From Candidatus Rifleibacteriota bacterium (lineage in GTDB: Bacteria > Vulcanimicrobiota > Xenobia > Xenobiales > Xenobiaceae), in assembly GCA_900772775.1 (NCBI GenBank), contig CAAGRW010000019.1:1-35726 (forward strand): a stretch of DNA of 35,726 bases, in the 5' to 3' direction. The translations under genes and the position numbers were made by a program. The notes under the pieces are model-generated. The model was not told where the DNA came from and did not search any database. It worked only from the letters and a program-made list of their open reading frames with translations. Below, piece after piece: positions 16,233 to 24,483 of the stretch (within the stretch, counting starts at the first letter, position 1; every line of letters starts with the position of its first letter).

Positions 16233-17135
16233 TTAATTGGCTGATAAGAAATTTTCGCGCCAAAAATCGGCCCAAGTAGTTAAATAGGCCATAGCTATAG
16301 CTATAAGCTTTTGCAATAGGCTAAGGCGTGCTTTTTGACGCAGAGTCTCTACACCCATACTTTCAATCTTTTTCAGAATGCCATGATAAATATTAGTCAT
16401 GGCTCTAAGGCAAACTCGGCTAGGCAAAGGAATGAAATAGGGTAAAAATTCGGAGCGGTCGTAATAGCTTTGGGCCAGTTTAGCCATATAATTGATTAAA
16501 GAGGCCATTTTTTGCTCATTGTAAGTTCTATTTAAAATAGATTGCCTGGTAATAGCAAATTTTTCCAAAATTTCATCAGGTATATAAACTCTGCCTTCGA
16601 GAGCGTCGTGGTTTATATCGCGCAAAATATTGGTTAGCTGAAAAGCAATGCCGTGATATTCGGCCATTTTATATACTTCAGGCTTATCTGGAGCTCCGAA
16701 AATGCTTATGCACACCAAACCCACAGTAGAAGCTACCCTATAGCAATAGGTATAAAGCTCGTCAAAAGTTTGAAAATGAATCTCTTCCAAGTCGGTAAAC
16801 ATACCGTCGATTAAATCCAAAAAAGGCTGGGGACTGATACGGTACTTCTTAACAGCATGGCGTAAAGCCAACAAGCCAGGCATAAAAGAAGTAGGCTCTT
16901 GGCCTTGAATAATTTGCTTCCATTGCTCTAAACGCTCACGACGGCTGCAGACATTTTTTGCGTCGGAAATATCGTCACATTGGCGGAAAAAAGCGTAGAC
17001 TGCGCACATTGCGTCACGTCTGGCTTTAGGTAAAAGGCGAATGGCAAAATAAAAATTGCGAGCTCGCTTTTGCGTCAGTTCTCGGCACCAATCGTAAGAT
17101 TCTTTTAAAGCTGGAGAAGATTCTGAAGTGTACAT
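16233..17135 (-). CDS. Squalene/phytoene synthase family prenyltransferase
   Basis: 300 residues. It carries both Asp-rich substrate motifs of trans-isoprenyl head-to-head synthases: DDISD (in AFFRQCDDISD) and the later QLTNILRDINHDALEGRVYIP, where the second DxxxD binds Mg-diphosphate. It condenses two C15 or C20 isoprenyl diphosphates, giving presqualene diphosphate or squalene (hopanoid route, HpnC/D) or phytoene (carotenoid route, CrtB). Sequence alone does not separate these, and no other hopanoid or carotenoid gene is in the window. The N-terminal NFYFAIRLLPKARRDAMCAVYAF segment is typical, and the length matches the family. ATG start; two 15-bp direct repeats lie 112 bases upstream. 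Likely operon with the EamA-type gene. Confidence 0.92.
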   Translation of the reverse strand: MYTSESSPALKESYDWCRELTQKRARNFYFAIRLLPKARRDAMCAVYAFFRQCDDISDAKNVCSRRERLEQWKQIIQGQEPTSFMPGLLALRHAVKKYRISPQPFLDLIDGMFTDLEEIHFQTFDELYTYCYRVASTVGLVCISIFGAPDKPEVYKMAEYHGIAFQLTNILRDINHDALEGRVYIPDEILEKFAITRQSILNRTYNEQKMASLINYMAKLAQSYYDRSEFLPYFIPLPSRVCLRAMTNIYHGILKKIESMGVETLRQKARLSLLQKLIAIAMAYLTTWADFWRENFLSAN

Positions 17136-17246
17136 AGCTAACTGGCCTATTTTGCAACCAAAGCGCCGTTCCCTCCTTTAATGGAGGCGCTACTCCTTTT
17201 TGTATCTGGCGTTTAGTGTCGGCTTTGCCTGTTGACTATGCTTTGT

Positions 17247-17282
17247 TGGCTCGTAGTTTTTGCTTGCTGGCTCGTAGTTTTT
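17247..17282. repeat. 15-bp direct repeat with 21-bp period
   Basis: TGGCTCGTAGTTTTT occurs at 17247-17261 and 17268-17282. The 21-base period is two helical turns, so a dimer could bind both on one DNA face. It sits between the squalene/phytoene synthase start and the tRNA-Leu promoter. Confidence 0.5.
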
Positions 17283-17373
17283 TTAGCCTAGAGACGCTGA
17301 TAGTGTTCCGCCCGCCCATTAGCTATTTTTGTGTTAGCTTCATTTTTTTTGCCAACTTTTTTTAGATAAACGC

Positions 17374-17401
17374 TTGACTTAAAATTTCTCTTTGCTATAA
17401 T
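17374..17401 (+). promoter_or_regulatory. tRNA-Leu promoter
   Basis: -35 TTGACT (17374-17379), 16-base spacer and -10 TATAAT (17396-17401). The tRNA starts 12 bases after the -10 box, fitting a strong sigma-70 promoter. Confidence 0.85.
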
Positions 17402-17413
17402 AATCCCGTTCCT

Positions 17414-17498
17414 GCGGAGGTGGCGGAATCGGTAGACGCATACGTTTGAGGGGCGTATGGAGCAATCCGTGAGGGTTCGAGTCCCTCTCTCCGCACCA
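17414..17498 (+). tRNA. tRNA-Leu (anticodon GAG)
   Basis: 85 bases. Acceptor arms GCGGAGG and CTCCGC close the cloverleaf, the D arm contains GGTAGAC, and the anticodon loop TTGAGGG gives anticodon GAG (codons CUU/CUC). A class II long variable arm follows, with GGTTCGAGTC in the T arm. The 3' CCA is encoded. It has its own promoter and a downstream terminator. Confidence 0.96.
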
Positions 17499-17511
17499 TA
17501 TAAATGGTGAA

Positions 17512-17551
17512 AATTGAATCTCAGCTCAAGCTCGAGGTTCAATTTTTTTTA
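17512..17551 (+). terminator. tRNA-Leu terminator
   Basis: AATTGAA (17512-17518) pairs with TTCAATT (17538-17544) with a CTC/GAG extension, followed by a T-run. Confidence 0.85.
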
Positions 17552-17688
17552 TGTTAAAAAAGATTTTTAAGCGTTTTTCGCCAATTTGTATTCCCTAATA
17601 TAGTCAAAGTCGTTGGGGGAGAGATGGCGACGGCGCTTTTTTGTTTCTTTTCGCATTGAAGTTGCGGAAAAGCAATAGGAGGTAAAAA

Positions 17689-18303
17689 ATGAAAGTTTTG
17701 CTTATTAACGGTAGTCCCCACGAAAAAGGTTGTACTTATACAGCTTTAAAAGAAGTGGCTGGAGCTCTGGAAAAGAACGGTATTGAAACCCAAATTTTCC
17801 ATATTGGCAAAGGTGCTGTGCATGGTTGTGTAGCTTGTGGTGCTTGTGCTAACTTGGGTCACTGTGCTTTTAATGATGATCCTGCCAATGAAATGTTGCA
17901 ACTTATGCGCGAAGCTGATGGCATCGTGATCGGGTCGCCCGTTTACTATGCCGGCCCTAACGGCGCTTTGTGTGCGCTTTTGGATCGCGCTTTCTTGGCT
18001 AGCAAAGGCTCTTTAGCCTTTAAGCCTGCTGCGGCTATTGCCAGCGCTCGCCGTGGCGGTGTGACGACTACATTTGATCGTTTAAATAAATATTTTACTA
18101 TTAACCGTATGCCTATTGTGTCGTCACAATATTGGAACGGCGTGCACGGTTCTCAGGCCGACGATGTGGCCCAAGATGAAGAAGGTTTGCAAACTATGCG
18201 TACCTTGGGCTACAACATGGCCTGGATGCTTAAGAGTATAGCCGCAGCCAAAGAGCCTTTGCCAGAAATTGAGCCTTTTAAGCGCACAAACTTTATCCGT
18301 TAG
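17689..18303 (+). CDS. NAD(P)H-dependent flavodoxin-fold oxidoreductase
   Basis: 204 residues, cytoplasmic. It is a flavodoxin-like FMN reductase: phosphate-binding loop INGSPHEKGCTYTAL at the N-terminus, a Cys-rich segment GCVACGACANLGHC (about 46-60) followed by a DDPAN pair, then VIGSPVYYAGPNGAL and ALLDRAFLAS. It should bind FMN and reduce small acceptors such as quinones, azo compounds or flavin with NAD(P)H. The Cys cluster is common in this family, where some members bind Fe-S. AGGAGG lies 6 bases before the ATG. It stands alone between the tRNA-Leu terminator and a long hairpin; a physiological partner is not visible. Family certain, substrate unknown. Confidence 0.93.
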   Translation: MKVLLINGSPHEKGCTYTALKEVAGALEKNGIETQIFHIGKGAVHGCVACGACANLGHCAFNDDPANEMLQLMREADGIVIGSPVYYAGPNGALCALLDRAFLASKGSLAFKPAAAIASARRGGVTTTFDRLNKYFTINRMPIVSSQYWNGVHGSQADDVAQDEEGLQTMRTLGYNMAWMLKSIAAAKEPLPEIEPFKRTNFIR

Positions 18304-18360
18304 TGCGGTTGGGGCCGGCATAGAGTGCCGCCGCCTGGGGGGAAAAGTGGCGGTGGCGCT

Positions 18361-18418
18361 AACATAAAGAAAGTGCCTGTACAGAAGTTTTTATCTGTAC
18401 AGGCACTTTCTTTATGTG
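18361..18418. terminator. Very long hairpin between convergent genes
   Basis: Arms at 18362-18385 and 18394-18417 pair perfectly over 24 bp (core GAAAGTGCCTGTACAG) around an 8-base loop. It separates the reductase gene from pth. It probably ends transcription both ways, though U-rich tracts are interrupted. Confidence 0.8.
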
Positions 18419-18457
18419 AAACGGGCGACCCGCGCTTGGAGAAGCTGCGGACATGTT

Positions 18458-19039
18458 TTAGGCTTGGCCATTAAATTTGTTCATGGCAGCTTCGGGGCCA
18501 CACTCTATTATGTAGGAAATTGCTTCGGAAGCTTGTTGTAAAAGCTTGTTGATAGGCTCGTATTCGTCAGGCTTAAAAGTGCCTAAAACGAAATTGATGG
18601 GATCTTCACCGGCAGGGGAAGAGCCTATGCCTAAACGCACTCTGATAAAGTCGTTGGCTCCCAAACAGGCGATAATATTATTTAAACCGTTGTGGCCGCC
18701 GCTGCCTCCGCTTTTGCGAATGCGCAAACGTCCCAAAGGTAGACAAAAGTCATCAGAAACGACAATAATTTGGTGCGGTTTAAAGCCGTAACTGGTGCAC
18801 ATAGAGAGAACGGCATTTCCGGAGAGATTCATATAAGTACGAGGCTTAATGATGAAAACATCGGTGGAGCCTATTGTGCCGGATGCACCTAAATAAAGCT
18901 TGGTTTTGCGTGTAAATTCTAATTTGTGCTCTTGAGCAAAAAGATCTACAGCTCTAAAACCCATATTGTGGCGCGTATTTTTATATTCGGCTCCGGGATT
19001 GCCTAAACCAACAATTAAAAAAGCACTAGCAGCGTTCAA
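18458..19039 (-). CDS. pth: Peptidyl-tRNA hydrolase
   Basis: 193 residues, the family's normal length. It releases tRNA from peptidyl-tRNA dropped by stalled ribosomes. All key positions are present: Asn14 in VGLGNPG, catalytic His24 in NTRHNMGF, Asn71 in TYMNLSG, Asp96 in VVSDDFCLP and Asn117 in GGHNGLN. It starts with TTG (19037-19039), GGGAG lying 9 bases upstream. It follows rplY by 63 bases on the same strand, the standard bacterial rplY-pth pairing, and its 3' end is closed by the long hairpin at 18361-18418. Confidence 0.97.
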   Translation of the reverse strand: MNAASAFLIVGLGNPGAEYKNTRHNMGFRAVDLFAQEHKLEFTRKTKLYLGASGTIGSTDVFIIKPRTYMNLSGNAVLSMCTSYGFKPHQIIVVSDDFCLPLGRLRIRKSGGSGGHNGLNNIIACLGANDFIRVRLGIGSSPAGEDPINFVLGTFKPDEYEPINKLLQQASEAISYIIECGPEAAMNKFNGQA

Positions 19040-19102
19040 TTCTTTAATCTCCCGCAGCTAAGTGCTTTCTAAAAACTTGCGCTTTATACAAAGCCTATAG
19101 CC

Positions 19103-19735
19103 TTATTCGGCGTCACCAGCAGCAGGCTGCTCTTCGGTGGCAGTCTCTTCAGTCGCGGTGGACTCGGCTACTGCTCTAGGAATAGCAATGCTTACAATGG
19201 TTTCGGAAGGATCAGCTTTAATCTCTACGCCTTCGGGGCAAACGATCTGAGCGACAGTGAGGTGATGGCCAAGGCCTAAGCCGCTGATATCAACTTCGAT
19301 ATGGGCGGGGATAGACAGAGGCAAGCTCTCGATTTCAATTTCGTGGAGCATCTGCTCAACAACGCCGCCTTCTTGTACGCCGGCAGCTTCGCCTACCAAT
19401 ACTACGGGAACGGAAGCGGTAACTTTCTCATCCATGCGAACTTGCTTGAAGTCTACATGTAAGAGGCAGGTGCCGAATACATCGCGAGAATAGTCGGCCA
19501 ACATAGCTAACTGATCCTGGACGCCCTCTTCGCCGAAGGTCAAATTGATGATAGCAGTCTTACCTACGGTTTGAAGAATTTTCTCAGTGTCTTTTGAGTT
19601 TACATCAAGGATAATCGGCTCTTCGAGGTGATGACCGTACAACACGGCAGGTATACGACCTTCACGGCGCAAACGTCTGGCAACACCCTTACCGGTCTCT
19701 TTACGAACTTTCGCTTCCAGCTTAACCTGGGACAT
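19103..19735 (-). CDS. rplY: 50S ribosomal protein L25, general stress (CTC) form
   Basis: 210 residues: the long CTC form, with the 5S-rRNA-binding N-terminal domain (KLEAKVRKETGKGVARRLRREGRIPAVLYGH) and a second TL5-type beta domain (about 95-185). The C-terminal tail is acidic and Thr/Glu-rich (TATEETATEEQP), as is usual for this form. It binds 5S rRNA loop E in the large subunit. GAGGAGG lies 5-6 bases before the ATG. It has its own consensus promoter (19867-19895) and a structured leader, so it can be expressed apart from prs, with pth following in the same unit. Confidence 0.97.
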   Translation of the reverse strand: MSQVKLEAKVRKETGKGVARRLRREGRIPAVLYGHHLEEPIILDVNSKDTEKILQTVGKTAIINLTFGEEGVQDQLAMLADYSRDVFGTCLLHVDFKQVRMDEKVTASVPVVLVGEAAGVQEGGVVEQMLHEIEIESLPLSIPAHIEVDISGLGLGHHLTVAQIVCPEGVEIKADPSETIVSIAIPRAVAESTATEETATEEQPAAGDAE

Positions 19736-19866
19736 ATATTCCTCCTCGGTACCCGCGAAGATCTTTTCCGCAAATTCAGGAAGAGGAAAAGATCGAATAC
19801 TCGCTTATCCTTTACTTAGCGCCGCATTATTTAAAATACACGGCTGCCAGGATAAATTGCCCGACT
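19736..19866 (-). promoter_or_regulatory. Structured rplY mRNA leader
   Basis: From the promoter to the ATG the leader can form two stems. The first pairs TTATCCT with AGGATAA (19849-19855 and 19805-19811 on the plus strand) and has an inner GCCG/CGGC. The second is a perfect 10-bp repeat GATCTTTTCC/GGAAAAGATC (19760-19769 and 19785-19794) close to the ribosome binding site. Ribosomal protein genes often have such leaders for self-repression; here that is inference. Confidence 0.5.
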
Positions 19867-19895
19867 ATTTTATCTTTTTTTCTTAGGCGTGTCAA
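19867..19895 (-). promoter_or_regulatory. rplY promoter
   Basis: Minus-strand -35 TTGACA (19890-19895), 17-base spacer, -10 TAAAAT (19867-19872). A near-consensus sigma-70 promoter. Confidence 0.85.
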
Positions 19896-19970
19896 GATAG
19901 AAGGCCGGACGGCAAAGCGCGGGTCTATTACATTTTTCTTACTATTTTAGTTTTTTATCGGACAATAGAA

Positions 19971-21002
19971 CTAGACGAAAAGTTCGCTGACCGACAAATT
20001 AAAGTGAGTTCTGCGGATCGTCTCTCCCAAGAGCGGAGCTAAAGACAAAACCTTCAATTTGCCCATACTCTTAGCTTCTTCGGAAATGGGAATAGTATCA
20101 GTGACGATCAATTCTTCAATGGGAGAATCTTTGATAATCTGTACTGCATTTTCGGCGAAAATAGCGTGAGTAGCTGCAGTATAGACTTTCTTGGCGCCAT
20201 GTTCAATTAAGGTTTCTACGCCCTTCACCAGAGTGCCGCCAGTAGAGATCATATCGTCGACCACGATGCAAGTTTTGCCCTTAATATCGCCAACAATGTC
20301 GATAACGTCGAGCTTGTCTGGCTCGGGACGACGTTTGAAAATGATAGCCAACTTGGCTCCCAAACGCTCAGCTAACTTGGTAGCTCTGGCTACACCGCCA
20401 GCATCGGGAGAAACTACTACCAGATTTTCTTTAGGAATATTTTTATTTAAGTAGTGTTCGGCAATAATTGGCAAAGCGCTCAAATTGTCGACGGGAATAT
20501 CGAAGAAGCCTTGGATAGCGGCAGCATGCAAATCGCAAGTAATGATACGATCAGCACCGGCTGTAGTAATAAGGTTGGCTACCAACTTGGCCGTAATAGG
20601 CTCGCGTCCGGAAGTCTTCTTCTCTTGCTTGGCATATCCGTAGTAGGGGATAACGGCGCAAATCTGATGGGCGGAAGCTCTCTTGAGAGCATCAATCATG
20701 ATCAGCAATTCCATGAGTGTATCGTTGACATTGCCGCAAGTAGGCTGAATAACGAATACTCTGGCACCGCGCACATTTTCTTCGATCTTTTCGCGAATCT
20801 CTTTATTGGCGAAAGTTGTTACCATAGCTTTGCCCAAAGGAATTTGCAAATAGTCAGCTACCGCTTTGGCTAAACCAGGATTGGAATTGCCATGGAACAG
20901 CTTTACGTGGTGAGTAGGCTGGAATACAGAATCTAAAGGAATAGCATCCATATTTTCAGAGGCTGTGAGTTCGGAGAGGTTAGGATCGTTAATTTCGCTC
21001 AT
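19971..21002 (-). CDS. prs: Ribose-phosphate pyrophosphokinase (PRPP synthetase)
   Basis: 343 residues, about 25 longer than typical at the N-terminus (an acidic, Ser-rich extension before HVKLFHGNSNPGLA). It makes PRPP from ribose-5-phosphate and ATP for nucleotide, His and Trp synthesis. Motifs: YYGYAKQEKKTSGREPITAKLVA for ATP, DLHAAAIQGFFDIPVDNL for the metal and ribose-phosphate, VVSPDAGGVARA, the catalytic KRRP flexible loop, and the PRPP loop VDDMISTGGTL. The gene starts 27 bases after glmU ends, the conserved glmU-prs pairing. ATG start. Confidence 0.97.
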   Translation of the reverse strand: MSEINDPNLSELTASENMDAIPLDSVFQPTHHVKLFHGNSNPGLAKAVADYLQIPLGKAMVTTFANKEIREKIEENVRGARVFVIQPTCGNVNDTLMELLIMIDALKRASAHQICAVIPYYGYAKQEKKTSGREPITAKLVANLITTAGADRIITCDLHAAAIQGFFDIPVDNLSALPIIAEHYLNKNIPKENLVVVSPDAGGVARATKLAERLGAKLAIIFKRRPEPDKLDVIDIVGDIKGKTCIVVDDMISTGGTLVKGVETLIEHGAKKVYTAATHAIFAENAVQIIKDSPIEELIVTDTIPISEEAKSMGKLKVLSLAPLLGETIRRTHFNLSVSELFV

Positions 21003-21029
21003 AACTAATTCTTCGCTTTCCCTAGATTT

Positions 21030-22397
21030 TTAGCGCTGACTGATAGGATGAGCCGGAACACCGACTACTACACTATTTTCAGGCACATCACGAATAACCA
21101 CCGTACCTGCGCCGGTCTTGGCGCCGTTACCGACAGTTACAGGAGCAACTAAACTTGAATTGGAACCGATAAAGACATGATCGCCGATAACGGTGCGGTG
21201 TTTGGCTTTACCATCGTAATTGCATGTAATAGTACCGCAACCGATATTGGTACCGCTGCCTACATCGGCGTCGCCTACATAGGTAAGATGAGGAACTTTG
21301 GTTCCTTCGCCTATATTGGCATTTTTAATTTCTACAAAGTCGCCTACTTTGGCACGGTCGGCGATATTGGCTTGGGGACGTAAGTAAGCAAAGGGGCCGA
21401 TATTGACGCCATTGCCGACGGTAGCTTGGTTGAGGACTGAATGGAGGACGGTACTATTATTGCCAATGGTACTATCGGTGATTTGTGTATTGGGGCCGAT
21501 TTTGCATCCTTGGCCGATAGAAGTAGCACCTTGTAAAACTGTGCCGGGCCAAATTTCGCTGTCGCGATCGATTTGCACTTGGTCTTCGATCCAAGTTGAC
21601 TGAGGATCGATAATGCTAACGCCACTAATCATAAGCTCTTGCAACTTGCGCTCTTTTAAAAGAGCGGCAGCTTTAGCTAAATCGGCACGGGTGTTGACGC
21701 CCAAAGCGTAGACTACATTGTCTACAACGGCGCCGATTTTCTCACCGGCGGCACTGCCCAAACTGACTAAATCGGTTAAATAAAGTTCGCCTTGAGCATT
21801 GTTGGGAGTAAGTTGAGGTAAGAAGCGACGCAAAAACTCGGCTTTAGCACAATAGGCGCCGATATTTACTTCGGTAACGGCATATTCTTCTGGAGTGCAA
21901 TCTTTGGCTTCAGTAATGCATTTGACACAACCGTCAGCGCCGCGAATAATGCGGCCGAAGTCGCGATGTTCGGCTGAGTCAGCTGTGAGCAACGTCAAAG
22001 CATAATCATTTTCTATAGCCGTGTTGATGACTTTCTCTAAAATTTCGGTATCGAGCAAAGTCATATCGCCGTTTAAGATTAAAACGTAACCTTCAAAATC
22101 GGCCAGCTGAGGTAAAGCCATTTGAGCTGCGTGACCACTGCCATTTTGTACAGCTTGCTCGGCAAAAGAACAGTTAGAAAAATGTTCTTGACAAAAAGCC
22201 TGAACTTGCTCGGCTTGGTGACCTACAACAACAATATTCTTGGAGCAGTTGACACCCTCTAAAGCCTGAAGAACTCTGTAAATAACCGGTCTGCCCAGAA
22301 CTGGATGGAGCACTTTGGCTAAGTCCGATTTCATTCTGGTACCTTTGCCAGCCGCTAAAATTACGGAGGCAAGTTTAGGTTCTTCTCGCTTTTGCAT
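21030..22397 (-). CDS. glmU: Bifunctional GlmU: GlcN-1-P acetyltransferase / GlcNAc-1-P uridyltransferase
   Basis: 455 residues, the family's normal length. The N-terminal uridyltransferase domain (about 1-225) has LAAGKGTRMKSDLAKVLHPVLGRP and LNGDMTLL (a conserved metal-binding site, with Asp). The C-terminal left-handed beta-helix (about 250-455) shows hexapeptide repeats and the acetyltransferase segment FAYLRPQANI...VGDFVEIKNA...HLTYVGDADVG...ITCNYDGKAKHRT, with GSNSSLVAPV. It produces UDP-GlcNAc for peptidoglycan. It heads the glmU-prs unit. A GlmS-like gene is in the same window but in a separate locus. Confidence 0.97.
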   Translation of the reverse strand: MQKREEPKLASVILAAGKGTRMKSDLAKVLHPVLGRPVIYRVLQALEGVNCSKNIVVVGHQAEQVQAFCQEHFSNCSFAEQAVQNGSGHAAQMALPQLADFEGYVLILNGDMTLLDTEILEKVINTAIENDYALTLLTADSAEHRDFGRIIRGADGCVKCITEAKDCTPEEYAVTEVNIGAYCAKAEFLRRFLPQLTPNNAQGELYLTDLVSLGSAAGEKIGAVVDNVVYALGVNTRADLAKAAALLKERKLQELMISGVSIIDPQSTWIEDQVQIDRDSEIWPGTVLQGATSIGQGCKIGPNTQITDSTIGNNSTVLHSVLNQATVGNGVNIGPFAYLRPQANIADRAKVGDFVEIKNANIGEGTKVPHLTYVGDADVGSGTNIGCGTITCNYDGKAKHRTVIGDHVFIGSNSSLVAPVTVGNGAKTGAGTVVIRDVPENSVVVGVPAHPISQR

Positions 22398-22524
22398 ATT
22401 GGCAACGACCTTTTTACGGCAAATTTATCTTTGATGTTTGGGAGCTCCATATACACCAAAGTGGCCTTGTTTGTTCTACGTCTACTCAGTCTATCCTGCG
22501 GAATGAAGTTAGGCTTTGAAGGCT

Positions 22525-22560
22525 AAAAAAACGCTCTACCGCTAGGAAAGCGGAAGAGCG
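22525..22560 (-). terminator. Terminator of the stalk-domain protein gene
   Basis: CGCTCT-A-CCGCT (22532-22543) pairs with AGCGG-A-AGAGCG (22549-22560) around a short loop, followed on the minus strand by a U-tract from the A-run at 22525-22530. Confidence 0.9.
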
Positions 22561-22586
22561 AACTAGCTTTTCAGAATAGAAAAGGC

Positions 22587-24170
22587 TTAGAAGACAGACT
22601 TAGGCAAAGGAGCCTCTTCGGTAGGAGCAGCCGATTGAGCAGGAGCGGCAGTCTGGGTAGGAGCATCTGACTGAGCAGGAGCTGCAGTCTGAGCGGGGGC
22701 AGCAGTCTGAGCAGGAGCGGCAGTCTGAGTAGGAGCAGCAGTCTGAGTAGGAGCAGCAGTCTGAGCAGGAGCGGCAGTCTGAGTAGGAGCAGCAGTCTGA
22801 GCGGGAGCAGCAGTCTGGGCGGGAGCAGCAGTTTGGGCAGGAGCAGCAGTTTGAGCGGGAGTGGCAACCTGACCGCCGATAGCTTCAAGCTCTTCAGCTT
22901 TAAGAGGAGCGGCGGCAGAAGAAACGGGCACGATGGGCTTAAGGCTGTCGGCCTGGCGCTGTAAGCCTTTATTGACAGCTTCAGCTACTTGAGCTGCGTA
23001 CATAGAATTGACTGCATTTACTTTATTGAGTAAGTCTTGACCATCGCTGAGAGCTTTAATGTCGCTGGCGTGATTGAGGAAGAAGAAAGCCATAGGGCTC
23101 AAGCAATAATTGTTAGTTTCCGTCTCATAAAATTTAACTACAGCGCGTAAAGCTTCAGGGCTAACTTTGCGAGCCAGAGCTAAAGAAAGCAAACATTGAC
23201 GTTTCAAGACGTTATTGCTGTTGGAATCGAGCTTAGGATCGCCATTTTGCAATTTGTTGACTAAGAAGGCCATAACTTGGCCTCTGACTTCGTCGTCCAA
23301 AACCAAATCTTTATTGCTGCAAATTACACCCAACAAAGCCACCAATTGTAAATTTTGTTTGCGGTTCTGAATATAGTTGGTAATTAAGCTAATAGCTACT
23401 TTATTGATGTCTGCTGTGTCAATACCAAGTTGCTTAAGTATTTCCAAGCGCTGCTCGGTGGTATATTCGGCGGTAGTGTAATTGTCTAAAGTACGAGTAT
23501 AAGCAGAACTAGCCAAGGCTTCGTCCAATACTTTGACTACGCCAGCCTGGCCGCCCACTTGGAGGCGCTTTAAGCCTACCAAGTCCCAAGTGCTAGGGGC
23601 ATCGGCTTCGTTTTTAATGTACATATAAGCCACTTGGTTGTCGGGGGCGGTAATTTTAACTATGGAACCGTCGGCCTTATTTTCGGCAACTTTGAGCTGG
23701 GCTTTATCGGATAAAACGCGGATCAAGCGATGTTGTCCATCCCATTTTACGTTGGCGCCTAAAGCTTCACCTACAAAGCGCAGAGGCACCATAGTGTTGC
23801 CGGCAATAATTTGGGCCGGAGCCAAAAGCTTTACCTTTTGCTCATTGACGGTGGCTTCCGGAGCATTGATAGTGAGAGCTACAGCAGTATTGGGCGTTTG
23901 AGGATTGGCAGCCAAAGCTTCTTCGGAAGCGGTGTTGGCAAAAACCGTGCGGGTAGGAGCGTCCCACTTAATGCGAGCGCCCAAGGCTTCAAAAATGCCG
24001 CGCATAGGCACTAAGGTAGTACCGTCTTTAAGTACGGGAGCTTGATCTAAGTAGAGAATTTGACCATTGACAGAGACGCTGATGAAATCGTCGGGAGTAG
24101 AAGCCAAAGCGGGGCAAGCAAAAGCTAAAGAAATGGCTGCGGCAGCTAAGGCACGGGAGAATTTGTTCAT
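22587..24170 (-). CDS. Exported copper-amine-oxidase-type stalk protein with hexapeptide tail
   Basis: 527 residues. A signal peptide ends near residue 24 (ALA-S). Two tandem copper-amine-oxidase N-terminal ('stalk') domains follow: about 29-80 (VSVNGQILYLDQAPVLKDGTTLVPMRGIFEALGARIKWD) and about 96-155 (VNEQKVKLLAPAQIIAGNTMVPLRFVGEALGANVKWD). These are small beta domains common in exported cell-envelope proteins and carry no oxidase activity. Residues about 160-430 are mostly helical, unassigned. Residues 432-516 are 14 copies of a hexapeptide like AQTAAP, a flexible Pro/Ala-rich spacer. The C-terminus is EEAPLPKSVF, with no sorting signal seen. GGAGG lies 5 bases before the ATG but is paired in a small hairpin (24175-24189). 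Probable envelope protein; function unknown. Confidence 0.85.
   Translation of the reverse strand: MNKFSRALAAAAISLAFACPALASTPDDFISVSVNGQILYLDQAPVLKDGTTLVPMRGIFEALGARIKWDAPTRTVFANTASEEALAANPQTPNTAVALTINAPEATVNEQKVKLLAPAQIIAGNTMVPLRFVGEALGANVKWDGQHRLIRVLSDKAQLKVAENKADGSIVKITAPDNQVAYMYIKNEADAPSTWDLVGLKRLQVGGQAGVVKVLDEALASSAYTRTLDNYTTAEYTTEQRLEILKQLGIDTADINKVAISLITNYIQNRKQNLQLVALLGVICSNKDLVLDDEVRGQVMAFLVNKLQNGDPKLDSNSNNVLKRQCLLSLALARKVSPEALRAVVKFYETETNNYCLSPMAFFFLNHASDIKALSDGQDLLNKVNAVNSMYAAQVAEAVNKGLQRQADSLKPIVPVSSAAAPLKAEELEAIGGQVATPAQTAAPAQTAAPAQTAAPAQTAAPTQTAAPAQTAAPTQTAAPTQTAAPAQTAAPAQTAAPAQSDAPTQTAAPAQSAAPTEEAPLPKSVF
22624..22875. repeat. 18-bp tandem repeat, 14 units
   Basis: Units like GGAGCAGCAGTCTGAGCA repeat without interruption through the 3' part of the stalk-protein gene and encode the AQTAAP hexapeptides. 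The units differ mainly at synonymous and Ala/Thr positions. The copy number could vary by slippage. Confidence 0.95.
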
Positions 24171-24174
24171 AAAA

Positions 24175-24189
24175 ACCTCCGAAGGAGAT
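24175..24189 (-). promoter_or_regulatory. Hairpin covering the ribosome binding site of the stalk-protein gene
   Basis: On the minus strand ATCTCC pairs with GGAGGT (one G-U) around a UUC triloop. The right arm is the SD. Such a helix could limit translation. It is short, so it may be incidental. Confidence 0.4.
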
Positions 24190-24320
24190 ATGCTTAGATA
24201 TTATGTTAAGGAAAATCGGTTCTCGTCTTTTGTGGAGAAAGTTGTGACTTCCTCCAACTGAATCTAAAGAGAATCTTTATGTTTTTGTTTCGCGCCAAAA
24301 CCAAAAAAATGTAAACAAAA

Positions 24321-24356
24321 AAGCCCTCACGCTCCTGAGAAGGAACATTAGGGCTT
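24321..24356 (-). terminator. tRNA-Gln terminator
   Basis: AAGCCCT (24321-24327) pairs with AGGGCTT (24350-24356), with further pairing inside. The A-rich stretch to the left gives the minus-strand U-tract. Confidence 0.8.
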
Positions 24357-24358
24357 AT

Positions 24359-24434
<76 letters not shown>

Positions 24435-24448
24435 ATATTACGTGCGTG

Positions 24449-24477
24449 ATTATACATATATAGAGCACTTTTGGCAA
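24449..24477 (-). promoter_or_regulatory. tRNA-Gln promoter
   Basis: Minus-strand -35 TTGCCA (24472-24477) and -10 TATAAT (24449-24454) separated by 17 bases, 15 bases before the tRNA. Confidence 0.85.
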
Positions 24478-24483
24478 GGGGTA

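Noticed and set aside
22624..22875. CRISPR array
   Set aside because: Units are 18 bp with no spacers and are in frame within a coding region.
22571..22888. Leu/Pro-rich frame across the repeat array
   Set aside because: A low-complexity shadow of the 18-bp repeats in another frame.
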